The notes under the pieces are model-generated. The model ran no database searches. It was not told the DNA's origin and was given only the letters and a program-made list of their open reading frames with translations. This document shows positions 7,376 through 15,735 of a stretch of DNA of 34,042 nt, piece by piece. The translations under genes and the position numbers were made by a program. Every line of letters begins with the position of its first letter. Within the stretch, counting starts at the first letter, position 1. The stretch is from Acidimicrobiaceae bacterium (GTDB lineage Bacteria; Actinomycetota; Acidimicrobiia; Acidimicrobiales; RAAP-2), in contig PKYA01000067.1 in assembly GCA_003133545.1 (NCBI GenBank), positions 17,956-51,997 of the forward strand, read 5' to 3'.

Positions 7376-8959
7376 TTGCACGTGCGGGGGGCGAAGCAGA
7401 TGCAGCAGATGAGGAAGAGCGCGTCGGAGCTATTCGGGCCGGCCGGCACCCCCAAGGTGATCGTGGTGGGGGCCGGGCTCGGCGGGGTGGCCGCCGGCGT
7501 GAAGTTGAAGAAGGCGGGGATCGAGACCTTCACCATCTTCGAGCGATCGCCCTCGCCCGGGGGAACCTGGTGGGACAACCAGTACCCCGGCTGCGAAGTC
7601 GACGTCGGGTCGTATCTGTACTCCTACTCCTTCAAGCAGCGCTACCGCTGGACCCGCTCGCATGCCAAGCAGCCGGAGCTGTTGCGCTACATCGAAGAGG
7701 TCATTGACGAGCAGGGGCTGCGCGACCACATCGTATTGGGGACGTCGGTCGAGAGCGCGATTTGGGACGAGGCGCGGCACATCTACCGCGTTCACCTCTC
7801 CGACGGCACTGTCGAGGAGTGCCACGTGCTGATCAGCGCGGTGGGTTTCCTCAACACACCGCGTTATCCGGATTGGCCCGGCCTCGACGATTTCAAGGGG
7901 CCGAAGTTCCACACGTTCCGCTGGGAGCACGAGCACGACCTCCACGACAAGCGGGTGGCTATCGTCGGGACCGGCTCCACCTCCACGCAGATCGTGGCCG
8001 CCATCGCGCCGGATATCGAGAAGCTCTTCGTTTTCCAGCGCGAGCCGGGATGGATCATCCCCAAAGGGGACCACGACTTCACCGAGGAGGATCTGGCCAA
8101 ATTCCAGCGGGCCGTGCCCCGGCGGCGCGAGCGGATCCGGCTCTACACCTGGCTCGAGATGGCGAACTTCCGCCGGGCCATCCACTGTCCCGGCACCAAG
8201 GTCAACGCCAACCTCGAGAACATCTGCCGCGGCTTCATGGAGGCCGAGCTGGCCGACCGGCCCGACCTGCTCGAGGCGGTGACGCCGAACTACCCGTTCC
8301 CCGGCAAGCGGCCCATCTTCAACCAGACGTTCTACGCGGCACTGAAGAGGGACAATGTGACGCTCGTGCCGCGGGCCGTCACGAGCGTGACCCCGACCGG
8401 CATCGTCGACGCCGAGGGCGACGAGTACCCGGTCGACGTACTGGTGCTCGCCACCGGCTTCCAGCCCACCAACTACCTGGCCTCCCTCGAGGTCACCGGG
8501 CGCGACGGCCGGACGCTGCACGAGGTCTGGCGCGGCGAGCCCGAGGCGTTCCTCGGCATGACCGTTCCCGGCTTCCCCAACTTCTTCATGCTCTACGGCC
8601 CCAACACAAACGGAGGGGAGATCATCTCCTTCTTGGAGCACCAGTCCTCCTATGCCGTACGGGCCATGAAGCGGATGCAACGCGAGGGGGTCACCGCCAT
8701 CGAAGTGCGGCCCTCGGTCTTCCGCGCTTACAACCGCTGGATCCAGCGCAACATGCGGGGCACGGCGTGGGTCGTGAGCAACAACTACTACAAGGCGGCG
8801 ACCGGCAAGATCGTCACCCAGTGGCCGCACGGTGCGCTGCTTTACCAGTTCCTGACCAACGTGTCGGGCCGCCTGTCCTCTACCGCCCGCCGTGCTGTGG
8901 GCGCCACGACGTCGCTCCCGCCGGCGCGGGAACCGGCTGTGCCCTCGACCGCGGCCTGA
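7376..8959 (+). CDS. Flavin-containing monooxygenase, Baeyer-Villiger type
   Basis: This protein has 527 residues, typical for type I Baeyer-Villiger monooxygenases. The FAD Rossmann motif GAGLGG is at 32-37 and GGTWW at 62-66. The BVMO fingerprint F-x-G-x3-H-T-x2-W is present at 173-183 (FKGPKFHTFRW), although the next residue is Glu instead of the usual Pro/Asp. The second (NADPH) Rossmann motif GTGSTS is at 198-203. The ATG-like ATGF motif appears as LATGFQPTNY. The start is a TTG at 7376, with AGGAAGAGG 5 bases upstream. It would insert oxygen next to a ketone, giving an ester or lactone from NADPH and O2. Flanking steroid-dehydrogenase-like and P450 genes make a cyclic ketone substrate likely, but none can be named. 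Confidence 0.9.
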   Translation: MHVRGAKQMQQMRKSASELFGPAGTPKVIVVGAGLGGVAAGVKLKKAGIETFTIFERSPSPGGTWWDNQYPGCEVDVGSYLYSYSFKQRYRWTRSHAKQPELLRYIEEVIDEQGLRDHIVLGTSVESAIWDEARHIYRVHLSDGTVEECHVLISAVGFLNTPRYPDWPGLDDFKGPKFHTFRWEHEHDLHDKRVAIVGTGSTSTQIVAAIAPDIEKLFVFQREPGWIIPKGDHDFTEEDLAKFQRAVPRRRERIRLYTWLEMANFRRAIHCPGTKVNANLENICRGFMEAELADRPDLLEAVTPNYPFPGKRPIFNQTFYAALKRDNVTLVPRAVTSVTPTGIVDAEGDEYPVDVLVLATGFQPTNYLASLEVTGRDGRTLHEVWRGEPEAFLGMTVPGFPNFFMLYGPNTNGGEIISFLEHQSSYAVRAMKRMQREGVTAIEVRPSVFRAYNRWIQRNMRGTAWVVSNNYYKAATGKIVTQWPHGALLYQFLTNVSGRLSSTARRAVGATTSLPPAREPAVPSTAA

Positions 8960-8961
8960 GC

Positions 8962-10596
8962 TCAGGGCGCGCCGGCCGCGGCCCGGCCGGCCAGGTAGCC
9001 CACCGTCAGGCCGTGGCCCAAAGGCCCACCGGGCCCGCCGTAGGCCGGGCCGAAGCAGCTGGCCGCGGCGTCGCCGGCGGCGTAGAGGTTGGGAATGGGC
9101 GTGCCGTCCACATGGCGGACCCGGCCGTGCCCGTCGGTCAACAGTCCGCCCGAGCAGCCGATGGCCCCGGGGTAGACGGCGAGCGCGTAGTACGGCGGTT
9201 GGTCGATGCGGCCGAGGGTCGGGCTCGGCTCCCGGCCGAAGTCGGCGTAGTAGCGGTCGAACAAGCTGTCGCCGCGCGCGAAATCCAGATCTGCGCCGTC
9301 GCCGACCATCTGGTTGAACCGGGACACGGTGCCGACCAGCGCATCGGGGTCGATACCCAGGAGGCGGGCCAGGTCTTCGAGGCTGTCGGCCCGGGTGAGC
9401 CAGGTGGGGTCGTCGTCGCCGGGCATGAGGGACAGCACCGCGTACGTGGCGCGGAAGCGCCCGTCGAACACCGCCCAGGCCGGATAGTTCTCGTATCCCG
9501 CGGCGACCGGGTCCCATGTCATGAAGGCGCGCCCGACGTCGGTGTAGGGGTGCGCCTCGTTGACGAATCGCTTCCCCTTGTGGTTGACCATGATGGTGCC
9601 CGGGAGCGAGCGCTCCCCGGCGACCATGCGCGCCAGGGGCTTGCCGCTGTAGTGCTCCCCGGGGATCGCCGCCGAGGGGAACCGCCACAGATCCCACATG
9701 TTGGCCAGGTCGGCGCCGATGGCGCGGCCCATGGTCAGCGTGTCCCCCTCGTTGGTCGGGCAGCTGAGCGGGTGGCTGACCGGTCCGGCGACGAATTGCG
9801 CGACCAGGCGCTCGTTCCATTCGAAGCCGCCGGCGGCGAGGATCGTCCCCTGGCGCCCCCGGACCTCGATCGCCGCGGCGCCCTCGGCGCTCGCCGCGAC
9901 CCCAGTGACCCGCCGCCCATCCGTCAGCAGGGCGTGTGCGGGGGTCTCGAGGTGGATGTCGACCCCCGCGTCGACGCAGGCCTTCAACAGCCAGCCCGCC
10001 AGGGCGCGGCCCATGCCGATGTATCCGGCTTCGGTCCGTTCGGCCATCAGCGCGAGGTCCAGGCGCTCGGGATGGAACACGCCGTTCATCGCATCGAGCT
10101 CGCGCCACGACAGTGGCACCCCGAACCCGCTGGCCGGCCGGAGCCGCGCCAGCCAGTCACCCAGGAGGGCGCCCCGCAGAGGGAGGGGCGCCAGGCAGCG
10201 CCCTGTTGCCTTGGCCCCGTCGAATTCGGGGTGGTAGTCCGGCTTCTCGAGCGTCTCGAAGCGGATCTCGCTGCCTTCCTCCAAGAAGTCGACCATGGCG
10301 GGGCCCGCGGCGAGGACGGTGCGGGCATCCTCATCGCTGCGGCGGCCACCGGTGAGGCGCCGGATGTAGCGGAACGCCTCGTCGAGGGAGTCGGCCGTGC
10401 CCTCCTCGTGCATGTGCCGGTTGTCGGGCACCCACAACAGGCCGCCCGACAGCGCTGTCGTGCCGCCGATCAGCTCGCTCTTCTCGAGCAGCACCACCTC
10501 GGCGCCCGCCCGGCGGGCGGAGAGGGCGGCGGTGAGCGCGGCACCGCCGCTTCCCACCACCACGACGTCCGTCGAGATGCTCCCCGGGGTGTCCAT
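8962..10596 (-). CDS. FAD-dependent dehydrogenase, 3-ketosteroid Delta1-dehydrogenase/fumarate reductase family
   Basis: This 544-residue protein starts at an ATG preceded by a strong GGAGGT 6 bases away. The dinucleotide-binding motif GSGGAA is at 15-20, followed by VVLLEKSELIGGTTALSGG. The C-terminal FAD segment NLYAAGDAAASCFGPAYGG is laid out like KstD enzymes (LYA-G-N/D-A, Tyr, GG). Family members introduce or reduce C=C bonds next to a carbonyl, as in Delta1-desaturation of 3-ketosteroids. The true substrate is uncertain, since many actinobacterial paralogues act on other cyclic ketones. It converges with the BVMO gene, the two stop codons lying within one 8-base palindrome, and diverges from the P450 gene across a regulatory gap. 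The frame extends upstream to 10695 without a plausible start. Confidence 0.88.
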   Translation of the reverse strand: MDTPGSISTDVVVVGSGGAALTAALSARRAGAEVVLLEKSELIGGTTALSGGLLWVPDNRHMHEEGTADSLDEAFRYIRRLTGGRRSDEDARTVLAAGPAMVDFLEEGSEIRFETLEKPDYHPEFDGAKATGRCLAPLPLRGALLGDWLARLRPASGFGVPLSWRELDAMNGVFHPERLDLALMAERTEAGYIGMGRALAGWLLKACVDAGVDIHLETPAHALLTDGRRVTGVAASAEGAAAIEVRGRQGTILAAGGFEWNERLVAQFVAGPVSHPLSCPTNEGDTLTMGRAIGADLANMWDLWRFPSAAIPGEHYSGKPLARMVAGERSLPGTIMVNHKGKRFVNEAHPYTDVGRAFMTWDPVAAGYENYPAWAVFDGRFRATYAVLSLMPGDDDPTWLTRADSLEDLARLLGIDPDALVGTVSRFNQMVGDGADLDFARGDSLFDRYYADFGREPSPTLGRIDQPPYYALAVYPGAIGCSGGLLTDGHGRVRHVDGTPIPNLYAAGDAAASCFGPAYGGPGGPLGHGLTVGYLAGRAAAGAP

Positions 10597-10839
10597 GCGG
10601 TGACCTCCAAATAGGCGGGTGGGCAAGAGGGGCGGTGGGTCGTTTCGTGGCGCCGCGGGCCGTGCGCCGCTTCCGGGCACCCGATTTCCCGGCACCCGAT
10701 GGTTGTGCCACTCCCCATCGGGATGCAGCCGTGACTTATATGATTATATAGTAAGCGGCAGTGGGGGCCCCGGGTGGGGCGGGACAATCGGCGCCCGCGG
10801 TGGGCAATCAGCAGATTCTCAGGAGGAGGGACAATCCGG
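10597..10839. promoter_or_regulatory. Divergent promoter region with AT-rich inverted repeat
   Basis: This 243-base gap separates two divergent oxidoreductase genes. In otherwise very GC-rich DNA, 10735-10755 is almost all A/T. It contains a perfect inverted repeat TATAT-GATT-ATATA (10737-10750), with outer CTTA and TAAG ends (10735-10738 and 10752-10755). Read leftward it gives TATAAT (10749-10744), an ideal -10 for the flavoprotein gene. Read rightward, TATGAT (10739-10744) is a near-consensus -10 for the P450 gene. No clear -35 hexamer accompanies either. The overlap of both -10 boxes with the dyad suggests one regulator could block both promoters. AGGAGGAGGG (10821-10830) is the P450 ribosome-binding site. 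Confidence 0.5.
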
Positions 10840-12051
10840 ATGGTTTCGACCTACGACCCGTTCCAAGTGGAGCAGCCTGACCGGACGTTCGCACGCCTGC
10901 ACGAGTTGCGGGCCGAGGGCCCGATCGTGCCGATCGGCGACGGCATGTACTACGTCACCTCGTACGAGGAGGCCCGTCGCGTGCTGCGCGACGCCGAGCA
11001 CTTCTCCAATGCCGAGGGCTTCCGCGCCCCCGGGGTCAGCGTGCCGGTCGAGGACCGCATGCTCGGGGAGCAGGACGCGCCCCAGCACCCCGGCGTGCGG
11101 CGGATCGTGATGAGCGCTTTCAACCCGGCGGCCATCCGGCTCGAGGAAGAATTCGTCCGGGACCGGGCCCGCGCCCTGCTCAGTGCGCTCGACACCCCGG
11201 GCACCGTCGACATGGTGCCGGCCTTCACGACCCCACTGCCCAACGATGCGACGGTCCACCTGCTCGGGTTCCCCATGGACGACGCGCCGCGGATCGCCGC
11301 CTGGAGCAAGGAAGTCATGGAGAGCGAATGGCCTGCCATGAACCGGACCGAGCGCGGGGAGGGCATGGAGGGGGCCTTCCCCGAGTACACGCGTTACGTC
11401 GACGCCTTCGTCCTGGACCTGCGCCAGGCCATCGCCGCGGGCACGGCCGGCGACAGCCTCATCGCCCGGCTCATCACCGCCGACGTGGGGGGCGAGCCAC
11501 TTTCGCAACGTCAGATGCGGGCGCTGGTCTTCAATCTCCTCCTCGGCGGCCTGACCACCACCGCCCAGCTGTTGGGCAACGTGATCTACCAGCTGCTCGT
11601 CAGCGATTCCGTGGCGCCGGTCGCGGCGGCCAGTGACGCCGGGCGCGCCGCGTTCATCGAGGAGTGCCTGCGGGTGTACCCGCCCGTGATGCTCATCCCG
11701 CGCGGGTGCGTGGCGGAGACGACCGTGGCCGGGACGACCGTCAAGGCGGGCGAGCGGGTAATCGTGGGCTCGGCCTGCGTCAACCGCGACGAGGCCCTCT
11801 TCGACGCCAGCGAGGAATTCGACCCGGCGCGCCCCAACGGCGACCGCCATCTGACCTTTGGTTTCGGCCCTCACATCTGCGCCGGCGCGGCCATGGCCCG
11901 GTCGGTGGCGCTGATCGGCCTGGACGAGTTCCTGCGCTTCGCCCTACCCCGCAATGCCCGGCTCCCCGACGGGTTCACCTACGAGAACGTCCCCACCTTC
12001 TTCGAGTACGGGCCCAAGTCGATGCCCGTGATATTCGATGGTTCCCGGTGA
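10840..12051 (+). CDS. Cytochrome P450
   Basis: This 403-residue soluble bacterial P450 starts at an ATG 9 bases after AGGAGGAGGG. The heme motif FGFGPHICAG places the ligand at Cys347. The K-helix ExxR is E275-C-L-R278. The I-helix reads GGLTTT at 236-241: the second Thr fits the conserved alcohol, but the preceding acid (Asp/Glu in the usual A/G-G-x-D/E-T-T) is Thr. It would hydroxylate a hydrophobic substrate using external redox partners. No ferredoxin or ferredoxin reductase gene is in the window. It lies 135 bases before the transporter genes on the same strand and probably shares their transcript. The subfamily was not assigned. Confidence 0.93.
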   Translation: MVSTYDPFQVEQPDRTFARLHELRAEGPIVPIGDGMYYVTSYEEARRVLRDAEHFSNAEGFRAPGVSVPVEDRMLGEQDAPQHPGVRRIVMSAFNPAAIRLEEEFVRDRARALLSALDTPGTVDMVPAFTTPLPNDATVHLLGFPMDDAPRIAAWSKEVMESEWPAMNRTERGEGMEGAFPEYTRYVDAFVLDLRQAIAAGTAGDSLIARLITADVGGEPLSQRQMRALVFNLLLGGLTTTAQLLGNVIYQLLVSDSVAPVAAASDAGRAAFIEECLRVYPPVMLIPRGCVAETTVAGTTVKAGERVIVGSACVNRDEALFDASEEFDPARPNGDRHLTFGFGPHICAGAAMARSVALIGLDEFLRFALPRNARLPDGFTYENVPTFFEYGPKSMPVIFDGSR

Positions 12052-12186
12052 GCGGACGCGCTAAAGTTCATCATCATCATTTAAGAGATAGCAACCTTGA
12101 GACGGCATGGGGAAGTCCCGGGCCGGGGCACTTTGGACGGGCCGCTGAGGCGGCGGTACCGAGCACACAGGGGGCATCCGTAAGTC

Positions 12187-14991
12187 GTGGCTGATTTCCT
12201 TCCGTTCATCGTGATCGGTGTCACCACCGGTGCCGTCTACGGCTTGGCCGGCGTCGGACTGGTGCTCACCTACAAGACCTCGGGCATCTTCAACTTCGCC
12301 TACGGGGCCATCGCGGCCATGGCCGTCTTCGTCTTCTACTACCTGCACAGCCAGCACGGGATGCCGTGGCCGTACGCAGCGGCCCTGGTCGTGTTCGTCA
12401 TGTCGCCGATAGAGGGGCTGGGTCTTGAGCTGGTGGCGCGGATCCTCGAAGGGGCCACCGCCACCCTCAAGGTGGTGGCGACCGTCGGCCTCCTGCTGAT
12501 CGTGGTGGGGGTGGGCACGCTGTGGTACGGCAGCGCAGACGTCAACTTCCCGCCCTTCCTCGACACCAACACCGTGCACTTCCTCGGGGTGAACATCGGG
12601 TTTGACCAGATCACGGTGATGGTTGTCTCGGTGATCGCCACCGCACTCCTGTATTACTTCTTCCGCACCGTCCGGATCGGCGTGGCCATGCGCGGCGTGG
12701 TGGACAACCCCGATCTCGTCTCCATGACCGGGACCAACCCGGTGGCCGTGCGCCGCTGGGCCTGGATCATCGGCACCATGTTCGCCTCCTTGGCCGGGCT
12801 GCTGCTCGCTCCCTCGCTGAGCCTCAACGCCGAGGTCATCGTGTTGCTGGTCGTGCAGGCCTTCGGGGCGGCGGCCATCGGCTACTTCTCCAGCCTCCCC
12901 CTCACCTTCGCCGGCGGGATCATCGTCGGCGTCATCACCGCCATCGCCACCAAGTACGCCGCCGACGTCACTTGGCTGGATGGGCTTTCGGCCGGCCTGC
13001 CCTTCGTGATCCTGTTCATCGTCCTCATCGTCACGCCACGCCGGCTGCTGGTCGAGCGGCGCATCACGACCACGTTGGCGATCCGGCGCTCGTGGCACGC
13101 GCCGACGCGGATGCGGCTTTTGGCCGGCGCCGCCGCCCTGGTCTTCTTCTGCTTCGTCCCCAGTTTCGTCGGCGTGCAACTCGCCACGTGGTCGTCCGCC
13201 CTCGTCTACATCATGTTGTTCCTCTCTTTGGGCCTCTTGGTGAAGACGTCGGGCCAGATCTCGCTGTGCCACCTGGCCTTCGCCGCGGTCGGGGCGTCAG
13301 CCTTCGGTCATCTGACGGGGAGTTACCACGTCCCCTGGCTGGGCGCGCTGGCCCTGGCCGGGCTCATCGCGCTCCCGGTAGGCGCGTTGGTCGCCATACC
13401 CGCCATCCGGCTCTCGGGCGTCTTCTTGGCCCTGGCCACCTACGGCTTCGGGATATTGCTCGAGCAGATGTTCTACGAAACCGGGATCATGTTCGGACCC
13501 ACGACCGGCGGTATCACGACGCCGCGCCCGGACATCACCATCCTCGGGTGGCATCTCTATACGGACAAGGGGTTCTACTACCTGCTCCTGCTCTTCGTCG
13601 TGCTCACCGTGGCGGTGGTCCAGGCGATCCTCCGCGGGCGCATGGGGCGTCTGTTGAAGGGACTGGCCGACTCGCCGGTGGCGCTCGAGACCCACGGCGC
13701 GACAACCAACGTCATGAAGGTGCTGATCTTCTGTATCACGGCCAGCATGGCGGCCATCGCCGGGGCGCTGTTGGCGTCCCTCTTCAGCTACGGCATCGGC
13801 ACCAACTACGCGTCGTTCAACTCGCTGGTGATGGTGGCGATCCTGGTCATTGTGGTGATGGGCGACCCCTGGTACGCCGTCCTCGCGGCGGTCGCCTACG
13901 GCATCGTGCCGGGGTACATCACGGTGACGAACATCGGGACCTACCTCCAGATCATCTTCGGGTTCTCTGCCGCCACGTTCGCCCTGCAGATGAAATGGGC
14001 GCCCTCGGTGCCCCTGCCCGTGCGCAATTTCATCGACCGGCTGGGTGGCCGCAAACCCGAGGCGGCCCTCTCGACCGAGGAATTCGACACGTACGTCTCT
14101 CAGGCGGCGGCCAGCGAGATGCAGAGTGCGCGCTCGGATCGCGAGCTGGCCGAGCGCACCCCTGCCACGGCGTCGGCCAAGTCCGGGCTGTCTGTGCAAG
14201 GGCTCGAGGTGCGCTTCGGCGGCGTGCGTGCCGTCGACAACGTCACCCTCGCTGCACCAATGGGGCGGATCACCGGGCTGATCGGCCCCAACGGGGCGGG
14301 GAAGACGACGACATTCAACGCGTGCTCCGGTCTGCTGCGGCCGACCGCCGGTGCTGTCTTCCTGCACGACCGGGATGTGACGCGGCTCGGCCCGGCCGGG
14401 CGGTCCCGGTTCGGTCTCGGCCGGACGTTCCAGAAGGCGGAGCTGTTCAATACCCTGAGCGTGCGGGAGAACGTGGAGCTGGGTCGGGAGGCCTCCATGG
14501 CCGGCGCCAACCCGCTGACGCAACTGGCCGGGAGCCGTCGCGACCGTGCCGTCGTGCAGCGCGCGGTCGACGAGGCCATGGAACTGACCGGGATCGGGCC
14601 GCTGGCCGACCTCCAGGCGGGGCTGCTCCCCACGGGGCAACGCCGCCTGGTCGAGTTGGCCCGCACCTTGGCCGGGCCGTTCGACCTGCTCTTGTTGGAC
14701 GAGCCTTCCGCCGGTCTCGATGCCGGCGAGACGGTCAGCTTCGGCAACGTGTTGAGCGGCGTGGTCGCCGAGCGCGGCGCGGGCATCTTGTTGGTCGAGC
14801 ACGACATGGCGCTGGTGCGCCAGGTCTGCGCCCACATCTACCTGCTGGACTTCGGCCGCCTGGTCTTCGAGGGGACAGCGGAGGAGATGCTCAACAGCGA
14901 CGTCGTGCGGGCGGCGTACCTCGGGTCCGAGGCCGCCGATGGCGGCGTGGAGCAGGCGATCTTGTCCGAAGAGGTCATCGAGCCGGCCTGA
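12187..14991 (+). CDS. Branched-chain amino-acid-type ABC transporter, LivH-LivM-LivG fusion
   Basis: This 934-residue protein fuses three normally separate parts. Residues ~1-285 are a LivH-like permease (GAVYGLAGVGLVLTYKTSGIFNFAYG). Residues ~310-605 are a LivM-like permease (LVKTSGQISLCHLAFAAVGA). Residues ~665-920 are a LivG-like ATPase with Walker A GPNGAGKTT (700-708), Q-loop Gln749, degenerate signature LPTGQ (814-818), Walker B LLLLDEP (834-840) and a VEHDM switch His. A charged linker (about 620-665) joins permease and ATPase. The start is GTG at 12187 with no strong ribosome-binding site. HAAT/Liv systems import amino acids but also aromatic and other carboxylates and amides, which fits the catabolic setting. 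No periplasmic binding protein is encoded nearby. Confidence 0.92.
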   Translation: MADFLPFIVIGVTTGAVYGLAGVGLVLTYKTSGIFNFAYGAIAAMAVFVFYYLHSQHGMPWPYAAALVVFVMSPIEGLGLELVARILEGATATLKVVATVGLLLIVVGVGTLWYGSADVNFPPFLDTNTVHFLGVNIGFDQITVMVVSVIATALLYYFFRTVRIGVAMRGVVDNPDLVSMTGTNPVAVRRWAWIIGTMFASLAGLLLAPSLSLNAEVIVLLVVQAFGAAAIGYFSSLPLTFAGGIIVGVITAIATKYAADVTWLDGLSAGLPFVILFIVLIVTPRRLLVERRITTTLAIRRSWHAPTRMRLLAGAAALVFFCFVPSFVGVQLATWSSALVYIMLFLSLGLLVKTSGQISLCHLAFAAVGASAFGHLTGSYHVPWLGALALAGLIALPVGALVAIPAIRLSGVFLALATYGFGILLEQMFYETGIMFGPTTGGITTPRPDITILGWHLYTDKGFYYLLLLFVVLTVAVVQAILRGRMGRLLKGLADSPVALETHGATTNVMKVLIFCITASMAAIAGALLASLFSYGIGTNYASFNSLVMVAILVIVVMGDPWYAVLAAVAYGIVPGYITVTNIGTYLQIIFGFSAATFALQMKWAPSVPLPVRNFIDRLGGRKPEAALSTEEFDTYVSQAAASEMQSARSDRELAERTPATASAKSGLSVQGLEVRFGGVRAVDNVTLAAPMGRITGLIGPNGAGKTTTFNACSGLLRPTAGAVFLHDRDVTRLGPAGRSRFGLGRTFQKAELFNTLSVRENVELGREASMAGANPLTQLAGSRRDRAVVQRAVDEAMELTGIGPLADLQAGLLPTGQRRLVELARTLAGPFDLLLLDEPSAGLDAGETVSFGNVLSGVVAERGAGILLVEHDMALVRQVCAHIYLLDFGRLVFEGTAEEMLNSDVVRAAYLGSEAADGGVEQAILSEEVIEPA

Positions 14992-15024
14992 TCCGCCAGG
15001 ACAACGCGCGAGAGGGAGAACATC

Positions 15025-15726
15025 GTGTTGGAGTTGGAGAACATAACCGCCGGCTACGGGGACACCGTGGTGCTGCGCGACGTGAGCATCTCGGTTCCCG
15101 ACGGCAAGGTAGTGGCCCTGCTCGGGCCGAACGGCGCCGGCAAGACGACGTTGCTCCGCGTGGCGTCGGGGCTGATCAAGTCGATGAGCGGGCGCGTCGA
15201 ACTCAACGGCGAGGATGTCACCGGCCGGCGCCCGTACTACATGTCCAGAAGGGGGCTCTGCAATCTGCCCGAAGGCCGTGGCATCTTCCCGTCGTTGACG
15301 GTACGGGACAACCTGATATTGCAGTCGCCCAAGGGCAAGGAGAGCGCCACGATTGAACGGGCGGCGGAGTCGTTCCCCGCCTTGGCGACCCGTATGAAGC
15401 AAACGGCGGGCAGCCTCAGTGGTGGGGAGCAGCAGATGCTCGCTCTTGTGCGCACGTTCGCCTCCGACCCGAAGATCGTGGTGGTCGACGAGGCCTCCCT
15501 CGGCCTCGCGCCCATCATCGTGGACCGCATCTTCGAGACGCTCGCCCAGATCGTCGCCACCGGCGTGTCCGTGCTGCTCGTCGAGCAGTACGTCACCCGC
15601 GCCCTCGCCCTGGCCGACACGGCCTGCCTGCTCAACCGGGGCCAGGTGGTCTTCACCGGGCCGGCCAACGAGCTGGAGGGCGACGAGATCTTCGAGCGCT
15701 ACTTCGGCATCGAGATCAGTGCGTAA
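15025..15726 (+). CDS. livF: ABC transporter ATP-binding protein, LivF type
   Basis: This 233-residue ATPase begins at a GTG after GAGGGAG, 34 bases beyond the fusion permease gene. Walker A GPNGAGKTT is at 34-42. The signature LSGGEQQ is intact, unlike that of the fused LivG domain. Walker B reads IVVVDEAS, with Ala in place of the usual Pro. NLPEGRGIFPSLTVRDNL is the classic LivF segment. It should pair with the LivG domain of the upstream fusion to power import. The order permease-permease-ATPase-ATPase is the standard Liv order, so only the substrate-binding protein is missing. The symbol reflects family membership, not a proven leucine substrate. Confidence 0.92.
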   Translation: MLELENITAGYGDTVVLRDVSISVPDGKVVALLGPNGAGKTTLLRVASGLIKSMSGRVELNGEDVTGRRPYYMSRRGLCNLPEGRGIFPSLTVRDNLILQSPKGKESATIERAAESFPALATRMKQTAGSLSGGEQQMLALVRTFASDPKIVVVDEASLGLAPIIVDRIFETLAQIVATGVSVLLVEQYVTRALALADTACLLNRGQVVFTGPANELEGDEIFERYFGIEISA

Positions 15727-15735
15727 GAGGCTGGC

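Noticed and set aside
7430-10614. Long open frames on both strands spanning the BVMO and flavoprotein genes
   Set aside because: They are frame shadows with low-complexity translations. The BVMO and KstD-like genes carry all recognisable motifs.
12061-13272. Minus-strand open frame rich in Asp, Glu, Gly and His
   Set aside because: It is antisense to the LivH part of the fusion. The composition reflects the complement of membrane-protein codons and there is no ribosome-binding site.
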